Of a stretch of 64,000 nt of DNA, positions 1 through 12,040 are shown piece after piece; the first letter of the stretch is position 1, and each line of letters opens with the position of its first letter. This DNA comes from Melolontha melolontha (taxonomy: Eukaryota > Arthropoda > Insecta > Coleoptera > Scarabaeidae): assembly GCA_935421215.2 (NCBI GenBank), contig OW285239.1, positions 141,825,534 to 141,889,533 of the forward strand. Reading direction: 5' to 3'. The notes beneath the pieces were generated by a model, which was not told the origin of the DNA, made no database searches, and saw only the letters and a list, made by a program, of their open reading frames with translations. Both the position numbers and the translations under genes were made by a program.

Positions 1-914
1 AATAAATTAAATAATTTTAATGTCAAGTTATTTTTGTAAAAGTACATCAGCAAATATAACATTCCCGACGAGAGCACGTTAAGAAAAAATTATATTCGCT
101 GTACCTATGCAGAACATTGTATAGCATTAAGAACGTTGTTGCAAACAATTATCTTTATATGTGCGTAGATGAAACTACTGATAGTGTGGGCCGATAGATA
201 GTTCATTTAATGATTGGTATCCTTAACGTATCGGCTCCAACAAAATCTTATTTAATTTCATCCAAACAGTTGGAAAAGGCAAATAATTTGACAATAACAA
301 GATTTATACAGAAAGAACTGGCAACTTTCTTCTTACCGGAATCGATTCCAACAGAGAAAATTCTATTTTTTTTGACGGATGCTGCACCATACATGGTGAA
401 GGCAGCTTTCAACTTGAAAATCTTTTACCCAAATTGTGTGCAAGTTGTGTGAATTACACAACTTGCTTGGCGCACGGTCTAAATCTGTAATAGACGCTGA
501 AAAGGTGTATTCGAATAAACAAATACCTCAACAGTTGGCGTTTATTAAAACCAATTACAGTATTTCCACTTCTATATTGCAGTTGGAAAAACAATTTATG
601 TCGCTAATCGAGAGCGTTAAAATAATAAACAAATTTGAAAAGTCATGTTTTGATGTTAAAGCAGAAGTGAGACTGTATGAGTATGAAAAATGTTTAAGTG
701 TAATAGGAAAAAGTAAGGGTTTCAAAAAGCTAATGGACATTGCTAAAATTTTGGCTGATGATTCAGTAGAAAATATTGAGTTGATAATAAATTATATTTC
801 TAATTTGAAATATGATCCTATAACAAGCGTCCACGTAGAACGAACCTTTTCAATATATAAATACATGTTTTTCTATTTTGCGTTCGAAATGAACTCATTA
901 TGAAACCCAAAACA

Positions 915-941
915 GTATCGAAATGAGCTTCATTTCGATAC
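915..941. repeat. Small perfect palindrome
   Basis: GTATCGAAATGA and its reverse complement TCATTTCGATAC flank a 3-nt loop (GCT), inside the foldback insertion. Confidence 0.8.
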
Positions 942-1338
942 GCTTTTTTTCATTTTTCAATGTTGGCTTTGTTCGAATACAGAAATAAATATCATTGCTG
1001 TCATTTGATTTTAAGAATTTATGTACATTTGACAGATATGATATATATCCGTATTTTATACAAACAACGTATATTGTATACAATTGTCAACAACATATAT
1101 ATGTTTCTATGTCACTCATGTTTATATTTTTAAATGAAATATCAAGTAATGTTAACGAAAATTAATAAATAATATGTAATATAATATACTTCGCGGATAG
1201 CAAGATTTAAATTTGATAATGTCAAGTATCAATGTGACCAACTGCATGCTTTATATAAAAATTAAACTCTGAACTTTCAAATTAAATAATTCCAATTTAA
1301 GCAATTTATTAATGTAAAAAACGCAAAATAGAAAAAAT

Positions 1339-1470
1339 AGTATAAAAAACTCGTTTCATAAGGCCTTTTGCCGCACTCGCTCTTTAGAAAACTCGCCGCA
1401 AGCGGCTCGTTTTCTAAACTGATCTCGTGCGGCAAAATGGTGCCTTATGAAACTCGTTTTTTAATATACT
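1339..1470. repeat. Long imperfect hairpin with GC-rich tip
   Basis: AACTCGTTTCATAAGGC on the left faces GCCTTATGAAACTCGTT on the right. Inner segments TTTTGCCGCAC/GTGCGGCAAAA and the tip CCGCAAGCGG also pair. The whole 132 bp can fold on itself. Architecture resembles hairpins at 5359-5470 and 27481-27581, though the sequences differ. Confidence 0.75.
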
Positions 1471-1750
1471 ATTTCAGACAAGCGTCACAATTTTTCTGTT
1501 GAAAACTGTGAAAAATATGTGATTGTAAATTATTTTCATGGTTAATTATTTTGTAAAATGTTCTAAATAAACTTGTTATAAACATAATAGAATATTTTTT
1601 CTACAGTATTCCATTTTCTAACATTCCTTGTATTCTTTTACCTTCATATTTTTCATAAGGAATTTCATATTTAGGCTAAAACATCTGCCTATTTATACGA
1701 ATATATTCAACATAACATTTATAAGTTTACAAATTTAAACCACTGTTTAA

Positions 1751-3358
1751 CATAAATTTTATTATCGCATTCAAATAAAACTTTCTTTAGATTCTAAGAA
1801 ATCGGCATCTTTTACATTTACAGATTTATTTATTGTTTTATATATTAGACAGCTTGTTTTATTACCTTATGTTGTATATTTATTCTTAAAATAACGATCC
1901 CTAAATATGTAGAAATGTAGTAAATATGTAAATTTTATTACTTTAACAAGGCACGATCCGGAACTACATACTTAGATTTATAACACCAATACGTAATTAG
2001 TAATGATATTTTATTACTTATTAGTTAAGAATAGATTTCTATGACACTATCATAAACCTAGGGTATTGTTGCCCGTTACACGAATTAATAATACAGAAAA
2101 AATTCCTCGTTATGGCATCAAACAATACAATGCACAACGAATCCTATATACTTTAAATTACAATCGTCGCAATTAATTTCGTATATACCTGATTTCAAAT
2201 TCAAATTAACTTTATCTTTGGGTATTATCTAGGAGACTTTTGTTAGTGTTTTCGGACCAAAAAGCAACTTAGTAATGTTAATTTATTTTAGAATTTTTTT
2301 TGTCATTTATGTTTGCAAATTTTTGTTTTAAAGTCTCGCAGTATTCGTAACTTTTGACGAGCAGTTTTTCAAAAACCTTTTCGTAGCAAACTTTTGCATA
2401 AATATTAGTTTGTTCTGAAAATAATACTTTTAACATCGAAAAATAAAAAATATTGTAATTGGAATACGAAATTATAGAGAAAAAAGGTTATATCTTTAAA
2501 GTAATGTAATTAAGCATCCACCGATAACTTGCCCGATAAAGATTTAGTGTTAGATTTATTTAATGGAGGACCGGCGGTGAAAATAGTACTTTTATCTACT
2601 ATTAAATTTAAAAGTACTTTTAACTTTCTTTTGGTAAAAAAATTCATGTCCGATATTTAATTCTGATACTAGATTACAAACAGTATGATATACACAATAC
2701 ACATTAGTTATTAAAGTTGAGTTTCTAACCCATTTCAGTCAAGTACTGTTAGATGTGAGATAAACGTGACATTTATTATTATTTACGTGTTTGGCCACTG
2801 TAATTAATTGCAGTGTTCTCATGAAGTTTCAAACCAATTTCGTGCAACCTATTATTTTTTCCGCCTGTATAATTTTATATTTAATTTAATGATGCGAAAC
2901 GCTAAATGTTAAACTGTGACTATTCTTTATATCTTCGGAGCTGTTACAATTTAATTACATTTTAAATAAAATAGAACCGTCGCACGATAAAGTTTTTCTC
3001 TTCTTTATGTTAGTTTCGCTCTTCTGAAACGTTTTGGTCACTTTGTAAATTACTAGTTCTATAAATTGTTGATTTAGTAGACGCAGTAAAATTTGATATT
3101 AATTCGCATATTAAATAAGTTATATTGCCAGATGAATTTAGACAAAATCGTGTTCCCAATATCTATTTTAATCCAACATTCACTGTATAGATCTACAAAG
3201 TAATATAATGTATGCAAAGTTGATAGAATTTGACGATAAAAATATGTCAACAAAAAACAATTCGAAACCTCGTATTTTAAAATGAGGAATTTTCAATAAA
3301 AACTTGGACTAGTGTTTACTAAAACTTTATTTCTTAAATGTACTCGAATTTCAATATA
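1751..3358. other. AT-rich stretch without recognisable genes
   Basis: No ORF with recognisable motifs, no tRNA-like structure and no long inverted repeat was seen. Presumably decayed repeat or intergenic DNA. Confidence 0.5.
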
Positions 3359-3531
3359 CAGAGTGTCCGGGAAAATGTTGGAAATCCCTCGGATACAGAT
3401 AGAACATGAAAAAATAAGATGACAAGTCCCTATAATTTTTTTTTTCCTACAGGACCTTCCTACGGAGATATATTTTTTAAAAAAATACTTAATATAAACG
3501 CACTGGTGTTCCATTAGGCACCTTAATGAAA

Positions 3532-4654
3532 TTATTTAAAAATTTCGTAAGAGAGTTCAACATGGGCTCCGTGAAGTCTGTTACACTTGCGGGCACAACG
3601 AATTAAGGACTGTTGTACCCGCAACAATAACCCAGCCGTGTTCCTTATCACATCATACCGAAACGTGATTGTCTGTAGAAGTTCCTTCCTAGTGTCGACC
3701 GGAGTAGAATACAGCAATTTATTGAGGTGTCCCCACAGTTAAAAATCCAATGGCGTTAGGCCGGGAGATCGAGGAGGTCAGACAATAGGTCCTCCTCTAT
3801 CTATCCAACGGTTTGGATAGACGTTATTCAGGTGCTCCCTCACATGAATGCTGAAATGAGGTGGTGCGCCATGGTGCATGAAGCACATATTTCGGCAGGT
3901 TTCAAGTGGTAAGTGCTCTATTAAATCTCGAAAAGTGTTCTGAAGGAACTTCAAATAAAATTGTCCATTCAATCATTCTAGCAGTACGAATGATCTAATC
4001 AAAAAATTGTCAATGGTTCCTGTCCAAATATTAATTGAATGGAACTGATGTTGATGGTGCGAAACAATAGTGGCATGAGGATTTTCATCAGCCCATACAT
4101 GTGTGTTGTGTAAATTGGTGATACCATTTTTTGGTAAAACTTGCTTCACCCGTGAAAAGAAATTTACATTATTTCGTTGCTGATGCAATACCCAATTTGC
4201 AAACTACATTCTACGAGGATAATCTTCAGGAATCAGTTCATGTATTTTTTGCAAATGATATGGGTATAACTGCTGTTCACGAAGAACATCGTGTACTATT
4301 GTTTTTGAAGTATTAAACTGTGCTGATAATTGTCGAGTGCTCGTTGGTGGATTGTCATCTACAGCATTTAATATATGTTCCTCTAATCGCGGCGTACGTA
4401 CGGTTCTTCTCACACCAGCATCATTACTATTTTTTCCAAACTTTCCTAAAATTATGACGAAAATCAATAATATGTATTACATTATTAACTGGAATCGCCC
4501 TTAGACGTTGGTCAACTCGTTGAAATGTCTTCTGGTTTGGTAAAGCACGATTAAGAAATCTTTAGTCATATAATCTTCTGGCTTCTAAAGCATTGCAAGA
4601 CTCAAGACCGTACATCAGATGCATATCTGCATACTCAATAAACGTGTATTCCAT
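3532..4654 (-). pseudogene. Decayed DD41D-type transposase (DUF4817/DDE-like)
   Basis: Reading on the minus strand from ATG at 4654 gives an N-terminal helical DNA-binding region (FLNRALPNQKTFQRVDQRL). A second helix-turn-helix follows (PPTSTRQLSAQFNTSKTIVH), then a DDE domain. The first catalytic Asp has become Gly (LFTGEASF) and the second His (MHHGAPPHF). The third survives (SPGLTPLDF). There are 41 positions between the second and third sites. At least three stops or frameshifts interrupt it. It is catalytically dead by sequence. Family naming comes from recognised insect DUF4817-type transposases. Confidence 0.75.
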
Positions 4655-5246
4655 ACTTCAAATAAATTCACAATTGAATTCACCACGAAATCAAAGTAAA
4701 TTAATATTGAATAAAGAGATCAATGTGTCAGCCATGTGAAAGAAGACAAGTTCTGAAATGCCTGATATTTTATTTATTTCGTACCAAAGTAACGTTTGCA
4801 ACAGCAATAGGTTTTTTTGGTGCTGATAAAAACTAAAACGCCCATTTTTTACGAACATAGGTCGAACTTTTTCTCGTAAACAGTTCATTTTATCGACAAT
4901 AAACAAAAGTACCTTTTTTTTAAATCTAAAGTTCAAGCTATCCAGTTTTATTATTAATTCTTTATAATACAGGGTGTTAAGAATTTAGGCATTCAGTTGT
5001 AAAGTTTAGTCCGCCCCTGGTAAACTAAAAAAGCTAAATATAAATATGTTTTAGGAGGTCCTTACTACGAAGGTGGTTTGACAATTAACTTGGTTCACAC
5101 ACTAATAGAGGGCGCAAATATAATCTTTTTATGTAGTCATAAAGTGTCATTCCTATGAGTTAATATTCTCCGGTCTTAAGTCATTCTGACAGTAACTCGT
5201 TGCTTGACAGTTACTTAAACAGAAGTGTTTCGAGCAATAGCGAAAA

Positions 5247-6865
5247 GTGGATAAAGTTGGAATTCGTGGTGTGATTCAAATCTTTTATCATAAGTAAAAA
5301 CACAAGAGCTTTTTTTTTATCGGATAAATTTCTCTTTGTAACGAAATTATTTTGCCAATCAGTAATTTGACGAGAAAAACTTACATGAAAAAATCGCGAG
5401 ACCGAAAGGTCGAGCGATTTTGTCTAATGTAAGTTTTTCGAGCGAAATTACTGATTGGAAAAATATTGAGTTAAAAAGAAATTTATCCGATTGAAAGAAA
5501 AGCTCGAGTGTTTTTTGGCAAGATAAATTAACGACATGAATAAAACTTTTTAAATTGTCTCCATATTGACTATTTTGTATTTCTTGTGTATTGCGGTATT
5601 GATCTTTTGATATTTGTTGAAATTTCCCCAAACCGACTCGTACATTTTACGTTCAACGATACTTAATAGTTATTACCTGTCAGCTGCCAAAATAAATTAA
5701 GTGATGCAGGGCTACTAGATATGCAACAGGAAGAAGCATTTTTATCGGAGGAAGAAGCATTTTTATCGGTGATAAAAAGCTATGTAGGTTTTTATCGCTG
5801 TCAAAGTGACAAAAATGTCACCCGCAAATGGACATTTTTATATAGGAGTTAATTTATCTGGAAGAAAAAACAGCGAAGAAGATTCATGAGAGAATTTCAC
5901 CTACATTGGGTGACTCATGTCCTTCTTATGAGTGTGTTCGACTTTGGGTAAATGAGTTTAAGCGTGGCAGAACAAGCATTAAAGATGCACCACGTCCTGG
6001 AGCCCCGAAATCAGCTGTGACACCTGAAATCATCGATAAAGTCCATGATTTGATTTTAGCCGATAGACGAGTGAAAGTGCGCGAGTTAGCGGAAGCCACA
6101 GGCATCTCAACTGAGCAAGTTCACTTCGTTTTGCATAAAGAATTGCACATGCAAAAACTGTGCGCAAGATGGGTGCCGCGTTTACTCTCTCAAGAGCAAA
6201 AGCGAATTCGCATACGAATATCTGCCGCCAATTTGCAAGTATTTCAGAAGAATGTAGTTGAGTTTTTTCGCCGTTTTGTGACAATGGACGAAACTTGGAT
6301 ACACCACTATATCCCGGAAACTAAACAGCAGTCGAAACAATGGATTGCCCGTGGCGAATAGGCTCCGAAAAAAGCGAAATGCGTTTCATCCGCTGGAAAG
6401 GTCATGGCGTCAGTTTTTTGGGACGCAAAGGGAATTCTCCTAATTGACTACCTTGAAAAGGGAAGAACCATTACCGGAGAATACTATGCATCACTTTTGG
6501 ACCGATTAAAGGCGGCAATAACAGAGAAACGCCCGGGAGTGGCCAAGAAAAAGGTGTTGTTTCACCATGACAATGCCCCCGTGCATTCAATTCGTGTCGC
6601 TCAGCAAAAATTGGCCGAGCTACGATTTCAACTGCTTCCGCATCCTGCGTATTCGCCAGATCTAGCTCCTTTGGACTACCATCTATACCCGAAACTAAAA
6701 ACTTTTCTGGCTGGACGAAAGTTTCAGTCTAATGAAGATGTCATACAGAAAGTAAACCAGTATTTTGAAAGCATCGAAGCAATTCATTTCCGTGAAGGAA
6801 TCGCGAAGCTGGAGAAACGTTGGGGCAAGTGCGTTGAACTTCGAGGGGACTATGTCGAAAAATAA
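5247..6865 (+). pseudogene. Mariner DD34D transposase, three lesions
   Basis: Mariner transposase with an N-terminal helix-turn-helix (CPSYECVRLWVNEFKRG), WVPRLL linker and a complete DD34D triad: TMDETW, HHDNAPVHS and SPDLAPLDYH, with exactly 34 residues between the last two Asp. Lesions are a GTG where the initiator ATG should be (5247), the 563-bp insertion after codon 14, and one in-frame TAG at 6359-6361. Removing the insert plus one copy of its 6-bp target duplication leaves the reading frame continuous (5906 becomes codon 31). It is therefore a young element. The C-terminus (GKCVELRGDYVEK) is intact. Not active in its present state. Confidence 0.9.
5290..5852. repeat. 563-bp foldback element with 6-bp target duplication
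   Basis: Inserted in the mariner ORF. TTTATC is duplicated at 5284-5289 and 5853-5858. Interior 5300-5515 is a long imperfect palindrome: ATCGGATAAATTTCT pairs with AGAAATTTATCCGAT, and CAGTAATTTGACGAGAAAAA pairs with TTTTTCGAGCGAAATTACTG. Its tip is GAGACCGAAAGGTC. A 21-bp unit (AGGAAGAAGCATTTTTATCG) repeats twice near 5729-5770. No coding capacity. The 6-bp duplication excludes the TA-specific superfamily. Confidence 0.75.
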
Positions 6866-7527
6866 AGTACGTTGCAAAAATTAAATTGTTTTCTTTCATA
6901 GCAAACCAAGTTAATTGTAAAACCACCCTCGTAGTATCCATCACATTAAATTTTTATTAAATTATATTATAAATTTATATTCAGGGACGCATATCTCCTT
7001 GGGGAGGGCATGTAGGAAGAAATTTAGACGAACTTGTTATATTATTTTTTCGTGTGCTATCCGCATCCGAGAGATTTCCCACATTTTCCCGGACATCTGT
7101 ATTCATACTAAGCAAAACACAACTAGTATTTAAAGTTGTGTTTTACAAAATAGTACCTTCCTAAGGTATTGCTGACGCATTTTCCAATAAACGTTCTTCG
7201 ATATGCCCTTATAAGAAGCTATTTTTCTTATATTCTGGAAAAAATTAATTATGTTTCTTTTAAATTAGTGTCAGTAACTGAAAACGAAATACTGTTGACT
7301 AAAAGTAATGAGACTGTATCTTTTAAAAATACGCGGGCTATGAATATTGATGTGTATATTTGTTTGGTAAGTTGGTAGACTGTTTCGAACAGTTGACAGA
7401 AATTACATGACAATTGTTTTGTTAGTTTAGAAATTACAGCGTTTTTTGTAATTGTGAAAAATTTGTTCCGGCAATTTTTTAATATTGTAAAATATTTTGT
7501 CTTTCTGGGTCCTTAACTAAAACTTCA

Positions 7528-8439
7528 AGAAACATTGACATTTGTAGAGGAGTGAGACAGGGGTGCGTGTTGTCCCCCACACTATTTAATATATACTCAG
7601 AGTATCTGTTTGCGAAGGCGCTTAGGGGTTGTAACGACGGAATAAAAATAAACGGTGTCAATATATCGACTATCCGTTATGCAGACGATACTGTGTTGAT
7701 TGCGGATACCGATATAGGATTACAGAACATAATCAACAGATTAAATATGACATGCAAAGATTTTAATATGGCCATAAACATCAGCAAAACGAAAGTAATG
7801 TTAATTTCTCGTAATTCAAACGTACCCATACCTCTACGGGTTGACGGGGAAATATTGACCAGGGTTGATCGCTTTAAGTACCTGGGCTGCTGGATTGACT
7901 CAAGCCTGGACCATGACATCGAAATAAGGTCCAGAATTGAACAAGCAAGGCAAAACTTCTTCAAACTCAAAAACATACTGTACGATAAACAGCTAAATGT
8001 AAATTTACGCGTACGGTTTACAAAGTGTTACGTCTGGTCAACGCTATTATACGGAGTGGAAACATGGACCTTGAAAACTGTCAGTATGAACCGTATAGAA
8101 GCATTTGAAATGTGGACATATCGAAGAATTCTAAGAATTCCATGGACATCACATACAACTAATGAGGAAACTTTGAAAGGGGTACACAAAGATCGAGAAC
8201 TGCTCCACATAGTAAAGATGCGAAAGACGGCTTACCTTGGTCACGTTTTGAGAAATGAAAAATATTACCTACTGCAGCTCATAATTCAAGGAAAGATAGA
8301 GGGTAAACGTGGGCTTGGCAGAAAGAAACTATCGTGGATGCGGAATATTAGGAACTGGACCGGATTAAACTTTGAACAACTCATTAGAGCTGCTGCAAAT
8401 CGAGAGACCTTTGCTGATGTGATCGCTAACTTCCGATGA
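7528..8439 (+). pseudogene. 5'-truncated LINE reverse transcriptase
   Basis: Open for about 300 codons. It begins inside the reverse transcriptase palm (GVRQGCVLSPTLFNIY) and contains the catalytic box IRYADDTVLIAD. Thumb motifs follow (SKTKVM, FKYLGCWID), then YGVETWTLKT and the C-terminal LRIPWTSHTTNEE and GKRGLGRKKLSWMRNIRNW. This arrangement is common in RTE/BovB-like and related insect non-LTR elements annotated as endonuclease-reverse transcriptase. The endonuclease and upstream RT are missing, as expected from incomplete reverse transcription. The remaining frame is uninterrupted, so it is recent. Confidence 0.88.
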
Positions 8440-8451
8440 CGGAGAGGGCAC

Positions 8452-8475
8452 AAAAAGAAGAAGAAGAAGAAGAAA
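8452..8475 (+). repeat. (AAG)n tail of the LINE
   Basis: GAAGAAGAAGAAGAAGAAG follows the LINE stop codon by about 15 bp. A simple-repeat 3' tail is usual for RTE-like elements. Confidence 0.75.
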
Positions 8476-8483
8476 TAAAACTA

Positions 8484-8782
8484 ACGGTAATTTAAACACA
8501 CACTATATTAATAATCAAAACCAAATACACTAAACAACAACTTAAAAACTAATAATAAGAAAATTTATTTCACAATAAGCATTTATTTGCATTTATATAT
8601 CACACGACGACGTTTATTCGTTGAATGCCTTGTCTCCCCTCGAACGGTTCTTATATAGGGCTATACAACTTCGAGAATTATTCCGGAACCTCTATCTAGA
8701 CTTATCTAGACGGCTGGAATATTCGGTGTATGTGAGTCATGCCCAGACCGTCGCCTGACGTATTGCGGATGACTCATATCAC
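8484..8782 (-). other. Promoter-like block, possible solo LTR
   Basis: Read on the minus strand, it starts TGTGATATGAGTCATCCGC at 8782. It passes AGTCTAGATAGAGGTTCCGG, reaches a TATA-like TATATAAG (8650-8657) and then AATAAA about 35 bp later. This arrangement resembles an LTR promoter with polyadenylation signal. No matching LTR, primer-binding site or clear target duplication was found, so the call is tentative. Confidence 0.25.
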
Positions 8783-8854
8783 AATATGGACAAATCTATT
8801 TAACAAAAATTAAAATTAAATTTTGTGTCAAAAATTAAATTTGCGGTCACATTA

Positions 8855-9435
8855 AAAATGTTAGAAAATTGTTACGGTGATCAGTGTTTATCAAGATCAC
8901 AGGTTTTTAAGTAGTACAAATTATTTGATGAGGGTTGTGAAGTAGTCGAAAACGAATCACGTTCGGGAAGTCCATCAATCTCAACTACTGATGAAAACAT
9001 CAACAAAATCAAGGAGCTTCTACTTTCCAATCCTCGATTAATTCAAAAAGACGTATATCAAAAGGATAAATACAAATAATTTTAAACGATTTGAGCTTGT
9101 TTCGTGTGTCTTCTCGTCTTGTTCCAAAATCATTGAGTTTGTTGGAAAAACAACGTCGTGCTGAAGTTGCTAAAGACATGCTTTCTATGACTGATAATGA
9201 TCTGAAATGCATAATTACTGGCGAGTAGACTTGGAGCTATGCTCATGGCCTGGAAACAGTTCAACAATCGAGTGAATATCGTATTGCAGGTGAACCAAAA
9301 TAAAGAAACACGTCAAAGCAAGTTAAAAATAAAAGTAATGTTAACTGTTTTCTTCTATTGCAGTGGCATTGTCCACAAAGAGTTCCTTCCAGCCCTTTTG
9401 CATCGCTTACGGGAGTCAATTCGTAAAAATTAACC
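8855..9435 (+). pseudogene. Mariner-like transposase fragment
   Basis: Fragments of a mariner transposase of the type seen in GVQW3-like annotations: CYGDQCLSRSQVF (N-terminal helix-turn-helix), VVENESRSGSPS, KSLSLLEKQRRAEVAKDML, then a broken DETW region (stop in place) followed by GLETVQQSS. Further on come KVMLTVFFYCSGIVHKEF and LHRLRESIRKN. Several stops and small deletions are present and the domain beyond the second catalytic site is missing. No terminal repeats seen. A separate C-terminal piece of similar type is at 32361-32590. Confidence 0.7.
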
Positions 9436-10079
9436 ACAATTATAGCGGAACAATTCATAGTTTTTGCATCATGATAATATATCATCACATACTGCCATCA
9501 TTACTGCATCCAATTTTATGTATTTGTTAATAATTCTAATGAGAATAGTTTTCCTTAGCTGCAAAAGTTCATAATAGGCAGGATCCTGTTTATCTCACCA
9601 AATACAAATTATTTCCTTTGATGAATATTTTGTAGTAATTCAGCATTTTTGCATATTTTACGTATCAGAGTTTTATTTATTTACTAAATCCAATTTATTA
9701 TAGATATTACTAAAAATATGTCGTGGATGTAACAAACAACCAAAAATTAAACAGCCCTCTTTAAATTAAAAATAACATTTTATTAAGCCTCTTCCCGTTA
9801 CTTTTCCGATAGGCGTCTCCAAGAATTTATTAATGCTTTTCCCATACATCCAGGCCGAGACAATATTCCAGGAAAAGCTAATACCTTAAAACATCTAAAT
9901 AAATACGAAAACACATTTGTCCAGAAAATTATGAGTATATGTGTTTCTTTGCTATTCGGAGAAATTTATTTCCATATTCGAAAATAATTTTATTTTAAAC
10001 GACATTTTACGTTGGCTTTTCAAAGTGTAAACGTGTGCGTTGTAAGTTGTGGTATATAATAGCGAAAATATCGACTATG
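9436..10079. other. AT-rich stretch, nothing recognised
   Basis: No ORF with motifs or repeat structure was recognised. Confidence 0.5.
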
Positions 10080-11803
10080 CCTTGATGGATTGCACCTTAT
10101 TCAGAATTGCGTATGAATGGAGAAAAAGTGTTTTGCGTAGCATGCTGCAAGATTGAGACTAAAATTTTAAGTTTCTTTCCTCTTATTAAATAATTAATTA
10201 AGTTTTTAATTATTCTTTCTTTTACTAACATTTATTTTATAAGAAAACAACCGATGATGTGATATTTTTTTTTGTAGATTACAAGTTAGAGAAAGTTCCA
10301 AGTCGACCAACATATGAAAACTCCATCTCATGCTGCAATTCTAACAAAGATGAAATTGGCGAAGAAGACTCAGCGAACATTACCCCAATGTTTGCCATTA
10401 ACTTCCAAAAAATCGAAACAAGAACAATTTAATGAAGATTTGTGTCAAATGTCTTGTGTCGGCAGATATTCCACTACATAAATTAAACAATTTAAATGTC
10501 AAGTTATTTTTGCAAAAGTACATCAGCAAATATAACATTCCCGACTAGAGAACGTTAAGGAAAAATTATATTCGTTGTATCTATGCAGAAACATTGAATA
10601 GCATTAAGACGGTTGTTGCAAACAATTATCTTTATATATGCGTTGATGAAACTACTGATAGTGTGGGCCGATACATAGTTCATTTAATTATTGGTATCCT
10701 TAACGTATAGGTTCTAGCAAAATCTTATTTAGTTTCATCCAAACAGTTGAAAAAGCAAATAATTTGACAATAACAAGGTTTATACGGGAAGGACTGGAAA
10801 CTTTCTTCTTACCGGAATCGATTCCAATAGAGAAAATTCTATTGTTTTCGACGGATGCTGCACCATACATGGTGAAGGCAGCTTTCAATTTTTTACCCAA
10901 ATTTAACTCATACAACTTGCTTGGCGTACGGACTAAATCGTGTTGCAGAAGTAGTCAGAAACCATTTTTCCTTAGTAACTACTTTAATTAGTAGTGTTAA
11001 GAATGGCCCCATTCCGAGTTCAGTTTTACAAACAATCCCGGTGCTCCGCTTTCTCCTCAACCAGTAATAACACGATGGGGAACATAGCTGGAGGCTGCTA
11101 TTTTACATGCAATTCATTATGAAGGAATAGAGACAATTATTATGGATCTTGATAGGGTTGCACAATATGTGATAGACGCCAAAAATGTGTATTCGAGTAA
11201 AGAAATACCTCAACAGTTGGCGTTTATTAAAGCCAATTACAGTTTTATTTTCACTTCTATATTACACTTGGAAAAACAAATTAAGTCGCTAATTGAGAGT
11301 GCTGAAATAATAAACAAATTTTAAAAGTCATGTTTTGATGTTAAAGGAGGAGTAGGACAATCCGTGTATGAAGAATTTTTAAGTGTAATGGGAAAAAATG
11401 AGGGTTTTCAAAAGCTAAAGAACATTGCTAAAATCTTGTGTGGTGATTCAGTAGAAAATATTGAGTAGACAATAGCTGATTTTTCTAATTTGAAATATGC
11501 TCCTTTAACAAGCGTCGACGTAGAACGAACCTTCTCAATATATATATACATACTTGTTTTCGGACAAGCGTCACAATTTTTCTGTTGAAAACTTTGAGAA
11601 ATACGTGATTGTAAATTGTTTTCATAGTTAATTATGTTGTAAAATGTTCTAAATAAGCTTGTAGTAAACATAATAGACTATTTTTTCTTCAATATTCCAT
11701 TTTCTAACATTCCTCGTATTTTTTTACCTGCATATTTTTCATGTGGAAGTGCATATTTAGGCTAAAACATCTGCATATTTATGCGAATATTTTCAGTTTT
11801 TTT
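10080..11803 (+). pseudogene. hAT-family transposase relic, copy 2
   Basis: Begins with a BED-like zinc-finger segment (NGEKVFCVACCK at about 10113). It continues through a block equivalent to the window start (GTCAAGTTATTTTTGCAAAAG at about 10499), then 10764-10991 with FSTDAAPYMVKAAF, and ends with the dimerisation motif SVDVERTFSIY near 11510. Frameshifts and stops occur throughout. It preserves about 200 bp (10935-11170) lost from copy 1 and lacks copy 1's foldback insertion. A shared non-coding tail runs 11560-11803. Confidence 0.75.
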
Positions 11804-11939
11804 TTTGCATATAATTCGGCCTTTAATTATTACTATTATTGAAACAAAGAAAACATCGCACCAACGATAAATATTACATTTTAGAGTTTATTATCAAAGA
11901 TAAAGCGAAGAGGAAATAATCGGAAGAAAAAAGCTATTT

Positions 11940-12040
11940 TAATTACGAAACATGAGAACGTGGACCGGTTTAAATTTAGAAAAATTTTTAATGCTTGCTG
12001 AAAACCAGGAAGATCTTGCACAGTGATTGCTAACCATTAA
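11940..12040 (+). pseudogene. LINE 3' remnant
   Basis: Encodes RTWTGLNLEKFLMLAENQED, matching the C-terminal RNWTGLNFEQLIRAAANRE of the LINE ending at 8439. Only about 100 bp survive. Confidence 0.6.

Larger units (their letters stand above)
868..1483. repeat. Foldback insertion inside hAT copy 1
   Basis: About 615 bp absent from hAT copy 2, where the flanking sequences are contiguous near 11560. TTTCTATTTTGCGTT near 870 is the inverse of AACGCAAAATAGAAA near 1320. A strong hairpin fills 1339-1470 and a small perfect palindrome sits at 915-941. No ORF of note. It looks like a non-autonomous foldback or MITE-like element. Exact ends and target duplication could not be fixed by eye. Confidence 0.6.
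1..1750 (+). pseudogene. hAT-family transposase relic, copy 1 (5' end outside window)
   Basis: Broken hAT transposase of the type annotated as CGGBP1-like in insects. Readable blocks lie at 210-452 (contains FLTDAAPYMVKAAF, the region around a catalytic Asp) and 436-903 (dimerisation segment with ITSVHVERTFSIYKYM, the hallmark C-terminal hAT motif). A closely similar copy lies at 10080-11803. Compared with that copy, about 200 bp is missing near 470-480, and the tail is split by an insertion at about 868-1483. The 3' non-coding part resumes at 1484 (GACAAGCGTCACAATTTTTC) and ends near 1745. It is not functional. hAT assignment rests on motif recognition only. Confidence 0.75.
5065..6934 (+). 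mobile_element. Mariner (DD34D) inserted in the DD41D element
   Basis: Inverted ends CTACGAAGGTGGTTTGACAA and the near-complement ending CCACCCTCGTAG. The first 30 bp of each end match with few changes, and TA flanks at 5063-5064 and 6935-6936. Length is 1870 bp instead of the usual 1.3 kb because a 563-bp foldback (5290-5852) sits near the start of the transposase gene. Confidence 0.9.
3359..7099 (-). mobile_element. DD41D-type Tc1/mariner-superfamily element, interrupted
   Basis: Outer element with inverted ends CAGAGTGTCCGGGAAAATGT (left) and CATTTTCCCGGACATCTG (right). The similarity extends into CCCTCGGAT/ATCCGAGAG. TA lies on both sides (3357-3358 and 7100-7101), the normal target duplication of this superfamily. 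Its transposase is at 3532-4654 on the minus strand. A DD34D mariner at 5065-6934 inserted later and makes up half of its length. Confidence 0.8.
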
